Numbered from the stretch's first letter, positions 48,662 to 60,205 are shown. The stretch: DNA of 64,000 nucleotides from an uncultured Gammaproteobacteria bacterium (GCA_903853385.1 CAINTJ010000027.1:106401-170400); one strand, 5' to 3'. A program made the numbers and translations. Notes: generated by a model from the sequence alone, not told the origin.

Positions 48662-50434
48662 TCAATAAGTACGGATTTTGGGTTCAAACACCGGCACGGT
48701 CTTGGGCGCAAAATTGACTGCACGTTTGCCCAGGCTCTTGCTGGCAGGGAAATACAACGAGTGGCATAGCCAGTTCGTGTCATCACGCTCGGTGTAATCG
48801 TCACGCGCATGCGCACCGCGGCTTTCGGTGCGACCTTCTGCGGCAATTGCAGTGGCTTCCGCGACTTCCAGCAGATTTTCCAGTTCGAGTGCTTCAATAC
48901 GCGCGGTGTTGAAAGTGTTGCTCTTGTCATCCAGATGCACGTTGGCAATGCGCTGGCGCAGCACTTTCAGTTTTTCGATGCCGTCCTGCATGAACTTGCC
49001 ATTGCGGAACACACCGAAATGGTTCTGCATGATGGTTTGCAATTCCTTGCGCAACACGGCGACTTGTTCGCCTGACTTGCTGTTGTTCAAGCGTTGCAAG
49101 CGCTGTACTGCGGCTTCGATATCACTCTCCCCCGCATTACGCTGTTCAATGCCGGCAGTGAGCTCCTTCTCGATCTGGATGCCGGCAGCGCGGCCGAATA
49201 CGATCAAATCGATCAGTGAATTGCCACCCAGACGATTGGCGCCATGCACCGATACGCAAGCGGCTTCACCTACCGCGTACAGACCTTCAATGATTTTTTC
49301 CTTGCCATCGGCGCCAATGGTGAGTGCCTGCCCGTGTATATTGGTGGGGATGCCACCCATCATGTAGTGGCAGGTGGGGACTACCGGAATCGGCTCCTTG
49401 ACCGGATCGACATGTGCAAAGGTACGAGCCAGTTCGAGAATGCCTGGCAATTTGGCATTCAATTCTGCTTCGCCCAGATGATCCAGTTTGAGCAGCACAT
49501 GATCACCGTCCGGGCCACAACCGCGGCCTTCGAGAATTTCCAGCACCATGGAGCGGGCCACCACATCGCGGCCAGCCAGATCTTTCGCATTCGGCGCATA
49601 GCGCTCCATGAAGCGTTCACCATTTTTGTTCAGCAAATAGCCGCCTTCGCCACGACTGCCTTCAGTGATCAATACGCCAGCCCCGTAAATGCCGGTAGGA
49701 TGGAACTGCCACATTTCCATGTCCTGCATCGGAAAGCCGGCTCGCATCGCCATGCCGATGCCATCACCGGTATTGATCAGCGCATTGGTGGTGGAAGCAA
49801 AAATACGACCGGCACCGCCGGTGGCAAACACCGTCGCTTTGGATTTGACGTAAACCACTTCACCGGTTTCTATGCAGATGGCAACTACACCAGTGACATT
49901 GCCATCCTGGTTTTTGACGATGTCGATGGCGTACCACTCATTGAAAAACACAGTGTTGTTTTTCAGATTGGCCTGATACAGCGTATGCAACAGGGCATGG
50001 CCGGTGCGGTCGGCTGCGGCGCAGGTACGTGCGGCCTGTCCACCTTTGCCATAATCTTTTGACTGGCCGCCAAACGGACGCTGATAGATGCGGCCATCCG
50101 CGTTGCGGGAAAACGGCATGCCCATGTGCTCAAGTTCAAATACTGCCTGCGGGCCTTCACTGCACATGTATTCAATGGCGTCCTGGTCGCCAAGGTAATC
50201 GGAACCCTTGACGGTGTCATACATATGCCAGCGCCAGTCATCATTGGGATCTTCACTGGCGATCGCACAGGTTATGCCGCCCTGGGCCGATACTGTATGG
50301 GACCGGGTCGGGAATACTTTGGAAATCACGGCGGTGTTGTAACCGGATTGTGACAATTGCAGTGATGCGCGCAGACCGGAACCGCCACCACCCACGATCA
50401 CACCATCAAACGATAAAATTCTGAGCTTAGCCAA
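48662..50434 (-). CDS. sdhA: Succinate dehydrogenase flavoprotein subunit
   Basis: Oxidises succinate to fumarate with covalently bound FAD. The 590-residue protein has [10 protein letters not shown], the FAD-linking histidine in [10 protein letters not shown], and active-site segments HPTGIYGAG and GSRGEGGYL. The start appears to be TTG, with a GGAG site upstream; no ATG fits before the FAD motif. It begins three bases past the sdhD stop. Confidence 0.97.
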   Translation of the reverse strand: MAKLRILSFDGVIVGGGGSGLRASLQLSQSGYNTAVISKVFPTRSHTVSAQGGITCAIASEDPNDDWRWHMYDTVKGSDYLGDQDAIEYMCSEGPQAVFELEHMGMPFSRNADGRIYQRPFGGQSKDYGKGGQAARTCAAADRTGHALLHTLYQANLKNNTVFFNEWYAIDIVKNQDGNVTGVVAICIETGEVVYVKSKATVFATGGAGRIFASTTNALINTGDGIGMAMRAGFPMQDMEMWQFHPTGIYGAGVLITEGSRGEGGYLLNKNGERFMERYAPNAKDLAGRDVVARSMVLEILEGRGCGPDGDHVLLKLDHLGEAELNAKLPGILELARTFAHVDPVKEPIPVVPTCHYMMGGIPTNIHGQALTIGADGKEKIIEGLYAVGEAACVSVHGANRLGGNSLIDLIVFGRAAGIQIEKELTAGIEQRNAGESDIEAAVQRLQRLNNSKSGEQVAVLRKELQTIMQNHFGVFRNGKFMQDGIEKLKVLRQRIANVHLDDKSNTFNTARIEALELENLLEVAEATAIAAEGRTESRGAHARDDYTERDDTNWLCHSLYFPASKSLGKRAVNFAPKTVPVFEPKIRTY

Positions 50435-50437
50435 GGG

Positions 50438-50806
50438 TCAGATTCTCCAGAGAATTTGCGTACACCAACTGAGATAGACCACCAGCACCGCCAGCGTACC
50501 GAGCTGAAACATCAGTCGCAGCAGTGTAGCCATGCGACCAAACATGGTGGGCGTGAGGTAGTCGGTGGAAATGGTCCAAAATCCGATCCATGCATGGGCA
50601 CACAAACTCACCATGGTAGCGAGCGTAAAAATGCGCATCAGCGTGAAGTCGAACAGATTTCTCCACTGGTCAAAGGTCAGGGCCGGATGTGTCAGCAGAA
50701 AAACTGCCAGGAAAACAAACCAGGCCAACATCACGACGGCGCTGACTCGCTGCACCAGCCAGTCGAATACGCCATTACGACCCAAACTGGAAACGTTGGT
50801 TACCAT
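50438..50806 (-). CDS. sdhD: Succinate dehydrogenase membrane anchor SdhD
   Basis: A 122-residue protein with three membrane helices that, with SdhC, binds heme b and ubiquinone. The heme histidine is expected in LCAHAWIGFWTISTDY, which matches the E. coli SdhD helix. The ATG at 50806 has a G-rich site; a GTG two codons upstream is also possible. Overlaps the end of sdhC by seven bases. Confidence 0.95.
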   Translation of the reverse strand: MVTNVSSLGRNGVFDWLVQRVSAVVMLAWFVFLAVFLLTHPALTFDQWRNLFDFTLMRIFTLATMVSLCAHAWIGFWTISTDYLTPTMFGRMATLLRLMFQLGTLAVLVVYLSWCTQILWRI

Positions 50807-51174
50807 AGCCACACCCCCACCAGCAGTGACAGCACTGCACTGAGCACAATGGTGATCCAGGCGCCAACGGGGCCGGCAGCTCTGGTTTCACCAATGCCAA
50901 AATCCATCAACAAATGTTTGCAACCTGCCACCATGTGATAAGCCAGTGCCGACAGAATGACCCACAGCACCAGTTTGACTGCTGTCGAATTGATCAGTGC
51001 TCCCACCTGCTGGAACCCTGCCTCGCTTTCCAGGGAGTGGCTGAAAAGATAAAGCAGCACCGACAAGCCCGCGAACACCACTACGCCGGTAAGGCGATGC
51101 GTAATCGAGGTCAGGGCTGCCAAGGGCAAATGAATGGTGCCTATATCCAGATTGACTGGGCGCTTGGGTTTCAC
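50800..51174 (-). CDS. sdhC: Succinate dehydrogenase cytochrome b556 subunit SdhC
   Basis: A 124-residue protein with three membrane helices. RPVNLDIGTIHLPLAA...SITHRLTG is the typical start, and YHMVAGCKHLLMDFG carries the heme-ligand histidine; the usual arginine of GxRH is lysine here. The start is a GTG with a GAGAG site. First gene of the sdh-suc operon, divergent from gltA. Confidence 0.96.
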   Translation of the reverse strand: MKPKRPVNLDIGTIHLPLAALTSITHRLTGVVVFAGLSVLLYLFSHSLESEAGFQQVGALINSTAVKLVLWVILSALAYHMVAGCKHLLMDFGIGETRAAGPVGAWITIVLSAVLSLLVGVWLW

Positions 51175-51311
51175 AGGGCGGTTCTCTCAAAGTTCCGTAT
51201 ATTAATATTTTTAATCAAAAAATAATTTTGTATAAGATATTCTTATCAATGCTTATTTTGCAATTTTTGAGCTTCGGCATTATGCCTGAACCAATATGAA
51301 TAATTAAGGTC

Positions 51312-51325
51312 ATTCTGATCAGAAT
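51312..51325. promoter_or_regulatory. Perfect 14-bp palindrome, candidate operator
   Basis: ATTCTGATCAGAAT is its own reverse complement and sits near the middle of the sdhC-gltA control region. This fits a site for a dimeric regulator of both operons. The regulator is unknown. Confidence 0.45.
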
Positions 51326-51463
51326 TTTGTAAATTCCATGTAAGTTCACAGTCCGGTGTCCGGGCCGGCAGTATCGGCAAAAGCTTTTTTTATCAAGATG
51401 TTGGTGTATTTATTGAAGGATATATCATCAAATTACCTTCATCATGATTACTGCTACTGTGGT

Positions 51464-51491
51464 TTGACAAACCTCGCAAGCGCGGGATAGT
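51464..51491 (+). promoter_or_regulatory. Probable sigma-70 promoter of gltA
   Basis: A consensus -35 box TTGACA (51464-51469) is followed after 16 bases by GATAGT (51486-51491), a fair -10 box. The start codon of gltA lies about 80 bases downstream. Confidence 0.5.
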
Positions 51492-51568
51492 GTTAACCCT
51501 CTTCATCCAGGGCGCCAACAGCGCCTGCATCCGTTTTATCCACCTGTCACCATGCTGAGGGAGTATCT

Positions 51569-52852
51569 ATGGCTGGTAAAAAGGCGCATTTGTCGATTGA
51601 TGGCATAGCCGAATCCATTGAGTTACCTGTTTACCCGGGCACAACCGGCCCTGACGTGATCGATGTCAGAAGCCTGACCAGCCACGATGTCTTCACTTTC
51701 GACCCTGGCTTCATGTCCACCGCCTCGTGTGAATCCAAAATTACTTATATTGACGGCGACAAAGGCATTTTGCTTTACCGCGGATATCCAATTGAGCAAC
51801 TGGCAGACGAATCAGACTACCTGGAATGCTGCTATTTGCTGCTGAACGGCGAACTGCCGGATGCGAAGCAGAAAGCTGAATTTGTCAAAGCCATCCGTTA
51901 CCACACGATGGTGCATGAGCAAATCCACCATTTCTTCAATGGCTTCCCCCGTGCTGCGCATCCAATGGCCATTATGGTTGGCGTTGTAGGCGCCCTTTCC
52001 GCGTTCTATCACGACGCTCTGATGATCGATAAGGAAGACCATCGCAAGACCGCCGCTCTGCGCCTGATTGCCAAAATGCCGACCATTGCAGCAATGTGCT
52101 ACAAGTACTCGATTGGCCAGCCGTTCATGTATCCCCGCAATGATCTCGATTTCAGCGCCAACTTTTTGTACATGATGTTTGGCACTCCCTGCGAAAACTA
52201 TGTTCCCAGCCCGGTTTTGACAGATGCAATGGACAAAATCTTCCTGCTGCATGCCGATCACGAGCAAAACGCCTCTACCTCCACTGTGCGGCTGGCCGGT
52301 TCAACTGGTGCCAACCCCTATGCCTGCATTTCTTCCGGCATCACTGCCCTTTGGGGCCCGGCACATGGTGGCGCCAACGAAGCGGTACTCAAGATGCTGA
52401 TGGAGATTGGTGATGAGTCAAATATCGACAAGTTCATCAAGCGGGCCAAAGACAAGGATGACCCGTTTCGTCTGATGGGATTCGGGCACCGGGTTTACAA
52501 GAACTTTGATCCGCGCGCCAAGGTGATGCGGGTAACCTGCCAGAAAGTGCTGGCCGATCTCGGCAAGGAAAACGATCCGCTGCTGCGCATCGCCATGAAA
52601 CTCGAAAAAATTGCACTCGAAGACCAGTACTTCATTGACCGCAATCTCTACCCGAATGTGGATTTCTATTCAGGCATCATCCTGAAAGCGATCGGAATTC
52701 CGGTAAACATGTTTACGGTAATTTTTGCCACTGGCAGAACACCAGGCTGGGTGGCGCACTGGCATGAGATGATTGGCAATCCATTCAAGATTGCGAGGCC
52801 CAGGCAGTTGTATACCGGGCCTGCCATGCGCAACTATCCCGTCCGCAAGTAA
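51569..52852 (+). CDS. gltA: Citrate synthase
   Basis: Condenses acetyl-CoA and oxaloacetate. The 427-residue protein is the large Gram-negative hexameric type. Active-site histidine segments are [11 protein letters not shown]...[11 protein letters not shown] and [14 protein letters not shown]. An AGGGAG site precedes the ATG. Divergent from the sdh-suc operon and closed by a strong terminator. Confidence 0.98.
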   Translation: MAGKKAHLSIDGIAESIELPVYPGTTGPDVIDVRSLTSHDVFTFDPGFMSTASCESKITYIDGDKGILLYRGYPIEQLADESDYLECCYLLLNGELPDAKQKAEFVKAIRYHTMVHEQIHHFFNGFPRAAHPMAIMVGVVGALSAFYHDALMIDKEDHRKTAALRLIAKMPTIAAMCYKYSIGQPFMYPRNDLDFSANFLYMMFGTPCENYVPSPVLTDAMDKIFLLHADHEQNASTSTVRLAGSTGANPYACISSGITALWGPAHGGANEAVLKMLMEIGDESNIDKFIKRAKDKDDPFRLMGFGHRVYKNFDPRAKVMRVTCQKVLADLGKENDPLLRIAMKLEKIALEDQYFIDRNLYPNVDFYSGIILKAIGIPVNMFTVIFATGRTPGWVAHWHEMIGNPFKIARPRQLYTGPAMRNYPVRK

Positions 52853-52856
52853 AATG

Positions 52857-52885
52857 AAAAAGCCCCGAAACCGGGGCTTTTTTTT
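52857..52885 (+). terminator. Intrinsic terminator of gltA
   Basis: AGCCCCG (52861-52867) pairs with CGGGGCT (52872-52878) around a 4-base loop; eight T's follow (52878-52885) and A's precede, extending the stem. It lies right after the gltA stop. Confidence 0.95.
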
Positions 52886-52912
52886 GGGGAAAGCGTGGTG
52901 AAAACCCGGTCC

Positions 52913-52952
52913 AAAAAAAAACCCGCTGACTGTTTGGTCAGCGGGTTTTTTT
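52913..52952. terminator. Bidirectional terminator downstream of tRNA-Glu
   Basis: ACCCGCTGAC (52921-52930) pairs with GTCAGCGGGT (52937-52946), with a run of A's before and T's after. It lies just past the 3' end of tRNA-Glu on the minus strand and should end the tRNA transcript. Confidence 0.95.
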
Positions 52953-52955
52953 ATT

Positions 52956-53031
52956 TGGCGTCCCCAAGGGGTTTCGAACCCCTGTTACAACCGTGAAAGG
53001 GTCGTGTCCTAGGCCACTAGACGATGGGGAC
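52956..53031 (-). tRNA. tRNA-Glu (anticodon UUC)
   Basis: The 76-base minus-strand sequence starts GTCCCCATCGTCTAGTGG and ends with an encoded CCA. The 7-bp acceptor stem GTCCCCA/TGGGGAC, the anticodon loop with TTC and the T-loop GTTCGAA are all present. Near-identical in pattern to E. coli tRNA-Glu. It follows tRNA-Ala in the same transcript direction. Confidence 0.97.
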
Positions 53032-53116
53032 TTGAACTGGTTTGTACTCTACTTCTCAGCGACTGCATTCCTCAGCAACCACTGTCCCGGGCAAAACAAC
53101 AGATGAGCCATTCAAG

Positions 53117-53192
53117 TGGTGGAGCCAAGGAGGATCGAACTCCTGACCTCAACGCTGCCAGCGTTGCGCTCTACCAGCTGAGCTATGGCCCC
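53117..53192 (-). tRNA. tRNA-Ala (anticodon GGC)
   Basis: The 76-base minus-strand sequence starts GGGGCCATAGCTCAGCTGG and ends with encoded CCA. The acceptor stem GGGGCCA/TGGCTCC, the anticodon loop CTGGCAG (GGC) and the T-loop GTTCGAT are present. It lies 85 bases upstream of tRNA-Glu and probably shares its promoter. Confidence 0.97.
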
Positions 53193-53261
53193 TTGATTCA
53201 CTTATTCCGATTCACTTTTTTGTTGCGACTGCTATTGCCTGCTTATTTGCCTTTCAGCAAA

Positions 53262-53283
53262 TTTCCCGGGGCTCTCCGGGAAA
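53262..53283 (-). other. Leader hairpin upstream of tRNA-Ala
   Basis: TTTCCCGG and CCGGGAAA form a perfect 8-bp stem with a 6-base loop. On the minus strand a short T run follows. It lies between the predicted tRNA promoter and tRNA-Ala, so it may be part of the tRNA precursor leader, or terminate gltX read-through. Confidence 0.5.
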
Positions 53284-53290
53284 GGCGTGC

Positions 53291-53319
53291 ATTCTATTGA
53301 CGCCCCTCTGGAGTGTCAA
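53291..53319 (-). promoter_or_regulatory. Strong sigma-70 promoter of the tRNA-Ala/tRNA-Glu unit
   Basis: On the minus strand a perfect -35 TTGACA (53314-53319), a 17-base spacer and a near-perfect -10 TAGAAT (53291-53296) are present. A GC-rich discriminator (GCACGCC) follows, the kind linked to stringent control of stable RNA genes. It lies about 100 bases ahead of tRNA-Ala, just after the gltX stop. Confidence 0.85.
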
Positions 53320-53359
53320 CAAAACAGGTAGAGTTTTTCATTACACCATGGCGACCCGT

Positions 53360-54865
53360 TCAAGGAGCTGGCGGACTTGCCGTCGCCAACAGCTGGTAGT
53401 CTTTCTCCAGCAATTTCTGCTGTTTACCTGAGATTCCGCCCAATACTGCCAGTGCGTGACGTATCCGCGCCCTGCTCATGTCGAGTCCGAGGATGGCCAT
53501 CGAATCGATCACGGAAACTGACACGGCAGAACCAGCGATCGCAATGAACAAAGGAAACAGCAAATCCCGGATTTTCACATTGAGCTGTTGCGATAATTCA
53601 ACCAATGACTGTTCCAGCATATCCCGCTCCCAACTCTTGGTCTCTTCCAGTCGCCAGACCGCAAACTGCAGCAAGCGCAGGCATTCTTCAGCACTGAGTT
53701 TGTTATGCACGAAACTGGCAGCAGTAATGGGCGGAACTGAGGACAGGAAAAATCCGGCCAGCGGCATTACATCAGCAAAGCGCTCAACCCGCGGCTTTAG
53801 CAACGGCACCATCTGGCTTATCCGATCCTGCTGGAAAGCCCACGCGGCGTAGCGCTCAATGAACTGCTGATTGTCCAGGGACTCACGAATATAGCGACCG
53901 TTAAGCCAGTCGAGCTTTTCTGTGTCGAATACCGGACCGCCGAGAGAAACCCTGCTGATATCGAAACTGGCAATCATCTCCTGCACCGAAAATTTTTCAC
54001 TGCCATCCGGCATCGACCAACCCATCATGCCGAGGTAGTTGATGACAGCTTCCGGCAGATACCCCATACGCTGGTAGTAACCGATGCTGGTAGGATTTTT
54101 GCGTTTGCTAAGTTTGCTTTTGTCAGCATTTCTCAACAGTGGCATGTGGCACATGACTGGTGGCTCCCAGCCGAAATACTGATAAAGCAGCAAATGTTTG
54201 GGCGCGGAATTGATCCATTCTTCGCCGCGGATCACATGTGTGATCTCCATCAGGTGATCGTCCACCACATTGGCGAGATGGTAGGTTGGCAAGCCATCCG
54301 ACTTCATCAACACCTGCATGTCGACCTGACTCCAGTCGATCTCCACTGGCTCCCGCAGCAGGTCCCTGACCACACATTTGCCTTCGCGCGGTACTTTCAT
54401 GCGAATGACAAAAGGAAAACCGGCAGCCAGCTTGGTGGCAACCTCCGCCTGCGTCAGATGCATGCAGTGGCCGTCGTAGCCTGGTTGCTGCTTGTCTGTC
54501 ATCTGCTGCTTGCGCACTTCGTCGAGACGCTCGGCAGTGCAGAAACAGCGAAAAGCCTTGCCTGCTTCCAGTAGCAGTTGCGCGTGCTGCTGATAGATAG
54601 CTGATCGCTCGCTTTGCCGATAAGGGGCATGCGGCCCCCCTTTGTCGGGGCCTTCATCCCAATCCAGCTGCAGCCACTTCAGTGCCGCCAGGATGTCCGC
54701 TTCCGATTTACGCGTGCTGCGCACCTGGTCAGTATCTTCTATGCGCAAAATGAATTTCCCGCCATGCTGGCGGGCAAAGCACAGATTGAACAAGGCGATA
54801 TAGGCGGTACCGACGTGGGGATCACCGGTGGGAGACGGGGCAATGCGGGTGCGTACTGTGCTCAT
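53360..54865 (-). CDS. gltX: Glutamyl-tRNA synthetase
   Basis: Class I synthetase that charges tRNA-Glu. The 501-residue protein has the HIGH-type motif PHVGT near residue 16, the cysteine zinc site CFC...YDGHC and the KMSKS-type motif KLSKRK. The C-terminal helical anticodon domain is complete. It lies directly upstream of the tRNA-Ala/tRNA-Glu unit on the same strand, a link also seen in pseudomonads. Confidence 0.97.
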   Translation of the reverse strand: MSTVRTRIAPSPTGDPHVGTAYIALFNLCFARQHGGKFILRIEDTDQVRSTRKSEADILAALKWLQLDWDEGPDKGGPHAPYRQSERSAIYQQHAQLLLEAGKAFRCFCTAERLDEVRKQQMTDKQQPGYDGHCMHLTQAEVATKLAAGFPFVIRMKVPREGKCVVRDLLREPVEIDWSQVDMQVLMKSDGLPTYHLANVVDDHLMEITHVIRGEEWINSAPKHLLLYQYFGWEPPVMCHMPLLRNADKSKLSKRKNPTSIGYYQRMGYLPEAVINYLGMMGWSMPDGSEKFSVQEMIASFDISRVSLGGPVFDTEKLDWLNGRYIRESLDNQQFIERYAAWAFQQDRISQMVPLLKPRVERFADVMPLAGFFLSSVPPITAASFVHNKLSAEECLRLLQFAVWRLEETKSWERDMLEQSLVELSQQLNVKIRDLLFPLFIAIAGSAVSVSVIDSMAILGLDMSRARIRHALAVLGGISGKQQKLLEKDYQLLATASPPAP

Positions 54866-54924
54866 GTCGTAGTTTGCTTGGAAAAAACCGGATTATACGG
54901 GGTGTGCAGGATTACCTGCTCGGC

Positions 54925-55341
54925 TTATTCGTCTTTGACCGGGGAACGCAAACGTTTGGTCTTGCCCAGGGTTTTCTTGAAGTCCAGGCGCCTTTCCTTG
55001 GAGCCGCGGCTGGGTTTGGTGGCAATGCGGCGCTTGGGCCGCTGGCTGACAGACTGGATCAGCTCGACCAGCCGCGCCAGCGCTTCGGCCCGGTTTTTCT
55101 CCTGGGTACGCTGGGTCTGTGCCTTGATGACCACGACCCCCTCGCTGGTTATGCGCGCATCCGCTTTGCTCAGCAACCGCTGCTTGATCTCTTCCGGCAA
55201 CGATGAGGTCGCTATGTCAAACCGCAGATGGATCGCGCTTGAGACTTTGTTGACATTCTGGCCACCGGCGCCTTGCGAGCGGATCGGATTCAGAATGACT
55301 TCGTCATCCCGCAAACTGAGGTGGGGCGTTATGACGAGCAT
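54925..55341 (-). CDS. arfB: Alternative ribosome-rescue factor ArfB (peptidyl-tRNA hydrolase)
   Basis: A 138-residue protein that releases peptides from ribosomes stalled without a stop codon. The catalytic GGQ is at 26-28 (QGAGGQNVNK). The basic C-terminal tail (KPSRGSKERRLDFKKTLGKTKRLR region) is the part that enters the empty mRNA channel. Domain length fits ArfB/YaeJ rather than RF1 or RF2. Its start directly abuts the stop of the upstream esterase gene. Confidence 0.94.
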   Translation of the reverse strand: MLVITPHLSLRDDEVILNPIRSQGAGGQNVNKVSSAIHLRFDIATSSLPEEIKQRLLSKADARITSEGVVVIKAQTQRTQEKNRAEALARLVELIQSVSQRPKRRIATKPSRGSKERRLDFKKTLGKTKRLRSPVKDE

Positions 55342-56223
55342 TCAACAGTGAGTTTCAATGAATGACTTCAGTTGCGGCGCCACCAGATCGCCAGGCAAGC
55401 CCAGATACATGGCCACCGATAAATGATTCTGGCCAATGGCATAGACAAAGGCTGGCAGCTGCCCTTTGGCAGTCTGGACAGCAGATAGCAGCTCCAGCGT
55501 TTGTCGCTCGAACTGCGGCGGATCAAATTCAGTCAGCGATACCAGCATCGGCACCTCACTGTCTGCCAGTGCCGGCAAAGCTGAACGCGCCGGATAGACC
55601 GAGCGGTCGGCCCCCAGATAAGCCGGCTCCATCGGGCTTGGAGGCATCACGGCATAATTGTAGATGCCTGACAGCAGAATGATCCCGCTCACCCCATGCG
55701 CCCTGGGGGCATAAAGATTTGCATGCGCCACATAGCTGGCAACATGGGCGGCACCGGCTGATTGCCCCATCAGGAACACACGATTTCCACCGATGCCATA
55801 GCCGGCGCCCTGCTGCTGGATAAAATCCACGGCTGCCCGCAAATCTTCGATGCCACTGGGCCATTGATGTTTGGGCGCCAGTCGATAGGTAATCACAACT
55901 CCATTGCAGCCATTGCGCACTGCCCACTGACCGATATTGCTGTAGAAGGGCGACCCTTCTGCATGCTTGTCACCAGCAATGAAACCGCCGCCATGCACAA
56001 ACACCAGTACTGGTCTGGATGGATCAAAGCCGGTCGCCGGCGTAAATATATCCAGACGCTGCCTGGCATCAGGCCCGTACGCCACATCACGTTGAACTTT
56101 TATGTCAGCACCCGGAGTAGCTTCATGCAGTGGTGTAACCAGACTGCGGGTGGCTGAGAGAGTATCAAGATTGATTTCACGGCCAATCGCGGCCAGTTGC
56201 TTGCGAAAATCGGAAAAATTCAA
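55342..56223 (-). CDS. Alpha/beta hydrolase (carboxylesterase, HSL/BD-FAE-like)
   Basis: A 293-residue cytoplasmic esterase-like protein. The oxyanion motif HGGGFIAGDKH and the nucleophile motif GQSAGAAH are clear; a histidine in GQNHLSV near the C-terminus can complete the triad. Relatives include kynurenine formamidase-like and general carboxylesterases. The substrate is unknown. It is directly upstream of arfB without a gap and divergent from the cysH-like gene. Confidence 0.85.
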   Translation of the reverse strand: MNFSDFRKQLAAIGREINLDTLSATRSLVTPLHEATPGADIKVQRDVAYGPDARQRLDIFTPATGFDPSRPVLVFVHGGGFIAGDKHAEGSPFYSNIGQWAVRNGCNGVVITYRLAPKHQWPSGIEDLRAAVDFIQQQGAGYGIGGNRVFLMGQSAGAAHVASYVAHANLYAPRAHGVSGIILLSGIYNYAVMPPSPMEPAYLGADRSVYPARSALPALADSEVPMLVSLTEFDPPQFERQTLELLSAVQTAKGQLPAFVYAIGQNHLSVAMYLGLPGDLVAPQLKSFIETHC

Positions 56224-56347
56224 AACATCCTCCTGCTACGCCGAAAAGCTCCGGCCTTTAGACTGTCAGGGTTCATATTCTACCCCGATCAGTAGCAGCC
56301 TGTTTGCGGTAAACTTGGCGGCTTAGCGCCTTGATCCGGAGAACTCC

Positions 56348-56968
56348 ATGAATGTTGATGCCTTGAACCAGCAATTTGCCACTGCCGACCCGGTGCTCAC
56401 CATTCGGCATGCGCTGTCCTTGCCGGGCAAAGCCGTGATCACCACACATTTCGGCCCGTTGGAAGCGGTGATCCTGCATATGGCCGTGCAAACCAGGCCT
56501 GATATCCAGGTAGTCTGGGTGGACCATGGCTATAACACCAAAGCTACCTATCGCTGCGCCGAAAAAATTATCGGCATGCTGAAACTCAATGTGGATGTGT
56601 TTACCCCCAAGATCTCGGCAGCCCGTCAGGAAGCCGCGCTGGGTGGCATCCCCAACTACACCGAGCCTGCACACAAGGACTTCACGGAAAATTTCAAACT
56701 GGAACCATTCCGGCGCGCCATGGCTCAACACAAGCCGGATATTTGGCTGACGGCACTGCGCAAGGAACAGACTGAATTCCGGCAATCCCTCAACATTTTC
56801 ACCAGTGATGACAAAGGCGTGCTGAAAGTAGCGCCTTTGTTCCAGTGGACCGAAACACAGATGCGGGCATATCTGGAGCAACATCAACTGCCCAATGAAG
56901 ACAGTTATTACGATCCCACCAAAGCGCTGGAAAACCGCGAGTGTGGCTTGCACACATCCACACTGTAA
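56348..56968 (+). CDS. cysH: PAPS reductase-family protein (CysH-like)
   Basis: A 206-residue protein of the adenine-nucleotide alpha-hydrolase fold that would reduce phosphoadenylyl sulfate to sulfite. The C-terminal catalytic motif ECGLH is present, as are VDHGYNTKATY and TALRKEQTEFR, which match the CysH core. The CC...CxxC iron-sulfur cysteines of APS reductases are absent, so it is the thioredoxin-dependent PAPS type. It is about 40 residues shorter than E. coli CysH. An iron-independent assimilatory role fits the siroheme synthase gene cysG nearby. It converges on the GNAT gene. Confidence 0.88.
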   Translation: MNVDALNQQFATADPVLTIRHALSLPGKAVITTHFGPLEAVILHMAVQTRPDIQVVWVDHGYNTKATYRCAEKIIGMLKLNVDVFTPKISAARQEAALGGIPNYTEPAHKDFTENFKLEPFRRAMAQHKPDIWLTALRKEQTEFRQSLNIFTSDDKGVLKVAPLFQWTETQMRAYLEQHQLPNEDSYYDPTKALENRECGLHTSTL

Positions 56969-56989
56969 CCCATGGTGAAGTGATCGACT

Positions 56990-57472
56990 CTAGCCGGTCT
57001 GGCCAGCAAGTTTTCTCAAAGCAGCGCCCGTGAGCCGATAGCGAATCCACTCATTGAGAGGTTCTGCGCCCAGCGCGTCATAGAATTCAATCGCGGGCGT
57101 GTTCCAGTCGAGCACGCTCCATTCAAAGCGTCCGCACTTGTGTTCCAGCGCCAGTGCCGCCAGATATTGCATCAGCGCTGTGCCTGCTCCCTTGCCACGA
57201 CTTGCTGGTGTTACATAGACATCTTCCAGGTAGATGCCATTGCAACCCAGCCAGGTTGAGTAGCTGAAAAAATACACTGCAAAACCTGCGGGTTTGCCAT
57301 CAAGCAGGCACACCAGCGCTTGAGCCCTGGCCTCTGCCCCGAACAGGCTTTCACGAATTTGCTGTTCACTGGCTACTACTTGATCGGCAGCTTTCTCATA
57401 AACGGCGAGCTCAATGATGAAATCAAGTATGAGCCTGGCATCGGCTGCACTTGCGGCACGGATGCTGATCAT
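56990..57472 (-). CDS. GNAT-family N-acetyltransferase
   Basis: A 160-residue acetyltransferase resembling the spermidine/diamine acetyltransferase-like group. The acetyl-CoA motif is [13 protein letters not shown], and YLEDVYV and [16 protein letters not shown] are typical family strands. The start overlaps the cysG stop by four bases (ATGA). The substrate is unknown. Confidence 0.9.
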   Translation of the reverse strand: MISIRAASAADARLILDFIIELAVYEKAADQVVASEQQIRESLFGAEARAQALVCLLDGKPAGFAVYFFSYSTWLGCNGIYLEDVYVTPASRGKGAGTALMQYLAALALEHKCGRFEWSVLDWNTPAIEFYDALGAEPLNEWIRYRLTGAALRKLAGQTG

Positions 57473-58857
57473 GGCGGCCCTTCTTCACGCCAGCGCAACT
57501 GCTCATGCAGTTTCACCACATCGCCAACAATGATGAGGGTAGGCGGCTGCACATTTTTTGTTGCAACCAGGGCCGGCAAAGTAGACAAGCTACCAATATG
57601 CACACGCTGATTGGGGGTGGTGCCCTGTTCGACCAGCGCAATGGGCATATCAGTGGAGGCGCCGTGCAACAGCATTTGTTCACAAATCTGCGGCAGGCTG
57701 ACCAGCCCCATGTAAAACACCACCGTCTGGCCTGGCTGCACCAATTGCGGCCAATCCAGATTGCAACTGTTATCCTTGAGATGACCGGTAACAAAGCGCA
57801 CAGAATGGGCATGATCGCGATGGGTGAGCGGAATGCCGGCGTAGGCTGCGCAACCCGAAGCCGCCGTGATGCCTGGCACAATCTGGAATGGAATTTTGGC
57901 TTCGGCCAGGCGGGAAATTTCTTCACCCCCTCTGCCGAAAATGAAAGGATCCCCGCCTTTCAGGCGTAGCACACGCTTGCCCTGCGCTGCCAGCTTCACC
58001 AGCAAACGGCTGATTTCTTCCTGCGGCATGGTGTGCTCCGCGCGCTGCTTGCCAACGTGGATGCGCTCGGCATCCTGGCGCACCAGTGCAAGAATTTCAG
58101 GTGAAACTAGGCGATCAAACAACACCACATCGGCTTGTTGCATCAAACGCAAGGCGCGGAACGTGAGCAAATCGGGATCGCCCGGACCTGCCCCCACCAG
58201 ATAGACCTCGCCCTGCTCCTGTTTGGAGCGATTCTGGCTGAGGGTGGCCTGAAACAGTGATTCTGCTTTCTCCTTTTGGCCGCTTAACACCAGCTCCGCC
58301 ACCGGGCCATTGATGATGCCTTCCCAGAAACGCATGCGCAGCCTGGTATTGAGTATTTTGTTCTTCACCAGATCACGATGACGTCCGAGCAACTGCACCA
58401 GCGTGCCATAGGCAGACGGTATCAAGGTTTCCAGTCGTGACCGCAACAAGCGCGACAACACCGGTGCACTGCCGCCGCTGGAGACTGCCACCAAAAGCGG
58501 TGACCGATCGATAATCGAAGGAAAGATGAAACTGCACAGCGCCGGCTGGTCGACTACATTAACCGGCAGCAGGCGTGCATGCGCCAGCGCTGAAATACGA
58601 CGATTGACAATTTCGTCATCAGTGGCCGCTACGACCAGGGCTACACCATCCAGATCACTGTCCTGGAAACTGCGTACATGACTCTGATGCGGAGACTTCA
58701 GCAAGGCCTGTAACTCATCACAGATGTGAAGCGCCACTACCGTCAGTTCAGCATGCGCCCGCAGCAGCAGGCGCGCCTTGCGCAGGGCAATCTGACCACC
58801 ACCCACCAGCAAAACCCGCTGTTGCTTGAGCCGCAGAAAAACCGGAAGAAAATCCAT
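57469..58857 (-). CDS. cysG: Siroheme synthase CysG (trifunctional)
   Basis: Makes siroheme from uroporphyrinogen III for sulfite and nitrite reductases. The 462 residues contain the N-terminal NAD-dependent dehydrogenase/ferrochelatase half ([14 protein letters not shown]) and the C-terminal methyltransferase half ([30 protein letters not shown]). It follows serS after 10 bases. The link with the cysH-like gene 500 bases beyond supports a sulfate-assimilation role. Confidence 0.97.
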   Translation of the reverse strand: MDFLPVFLRLKQQRVLLVGGGQIALRKARLLLRAHAELTVVALHICDELQALLKSPHQSHVRSFQDSDLDGVALVVAATDDEIVNRRISALAHARLLPVNVVDQPALCSFIFPSIIDRSPLLVAVSSGGSAPVLSRLLRSRLETLIPSAYGTLVQLLGRHRDLVKNKILNTRLRMRFWEGIINGPVAELVLSGQKEKAESLFQATLSQNRSKQEQGEVYLVGAGPGDPDLLTFRALRLMQQADVVLFDRLVSPEILALVRQDAERIHVGKQRAEHTMPQEEISRLLVKLAAQGKRVLRLKGGDPFIFGRGGEEISRLAEAKIPFQIVPGITAASGCAAYAGIPLTHRDHAHSVRFVTGHLKDNSCNLDWPQLVQPGQTVVFYMGLVSLPQICEQMLLHGASTDMPIALVEQGTTPNQRVHIGSLSTLPALVATKNVQPPTLIIVGDVVKLHEQLRWREEGPP

Positions 58858-58867
58858 GCAGTCTCCC

Positions 58868-60175
<1,308 letters not shown>

Positions 60176-60205
60176 TCACGGCGCCCAGAAATTTTGGTGT
60201 CATAT

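Larger units (their letters stand above)
51175..51568. promoter_or_regulatory. AT-rich divergent control region between sdhC and gltA
   Basis: A 394-base gap, clearly more AT-rich than its surroundings, holding the start regions of both TCA transcripts. It contains a perfect 14-bp palindrome ATTCTGATCAGAAT (51312-51325) and an inverted repeat ATAAGA-TAT-TCTTAT (51232-51246). A gltA promoter is annotated separately. I see no gene in it. Confidence 0.7.

Noticed and set aside
53103..53300. Small open frame across the tRNA-Ala gene
   Set aside because: It covers a well-formed tRNA and its promoter region on the opposite strand, so it is not a credible gene.
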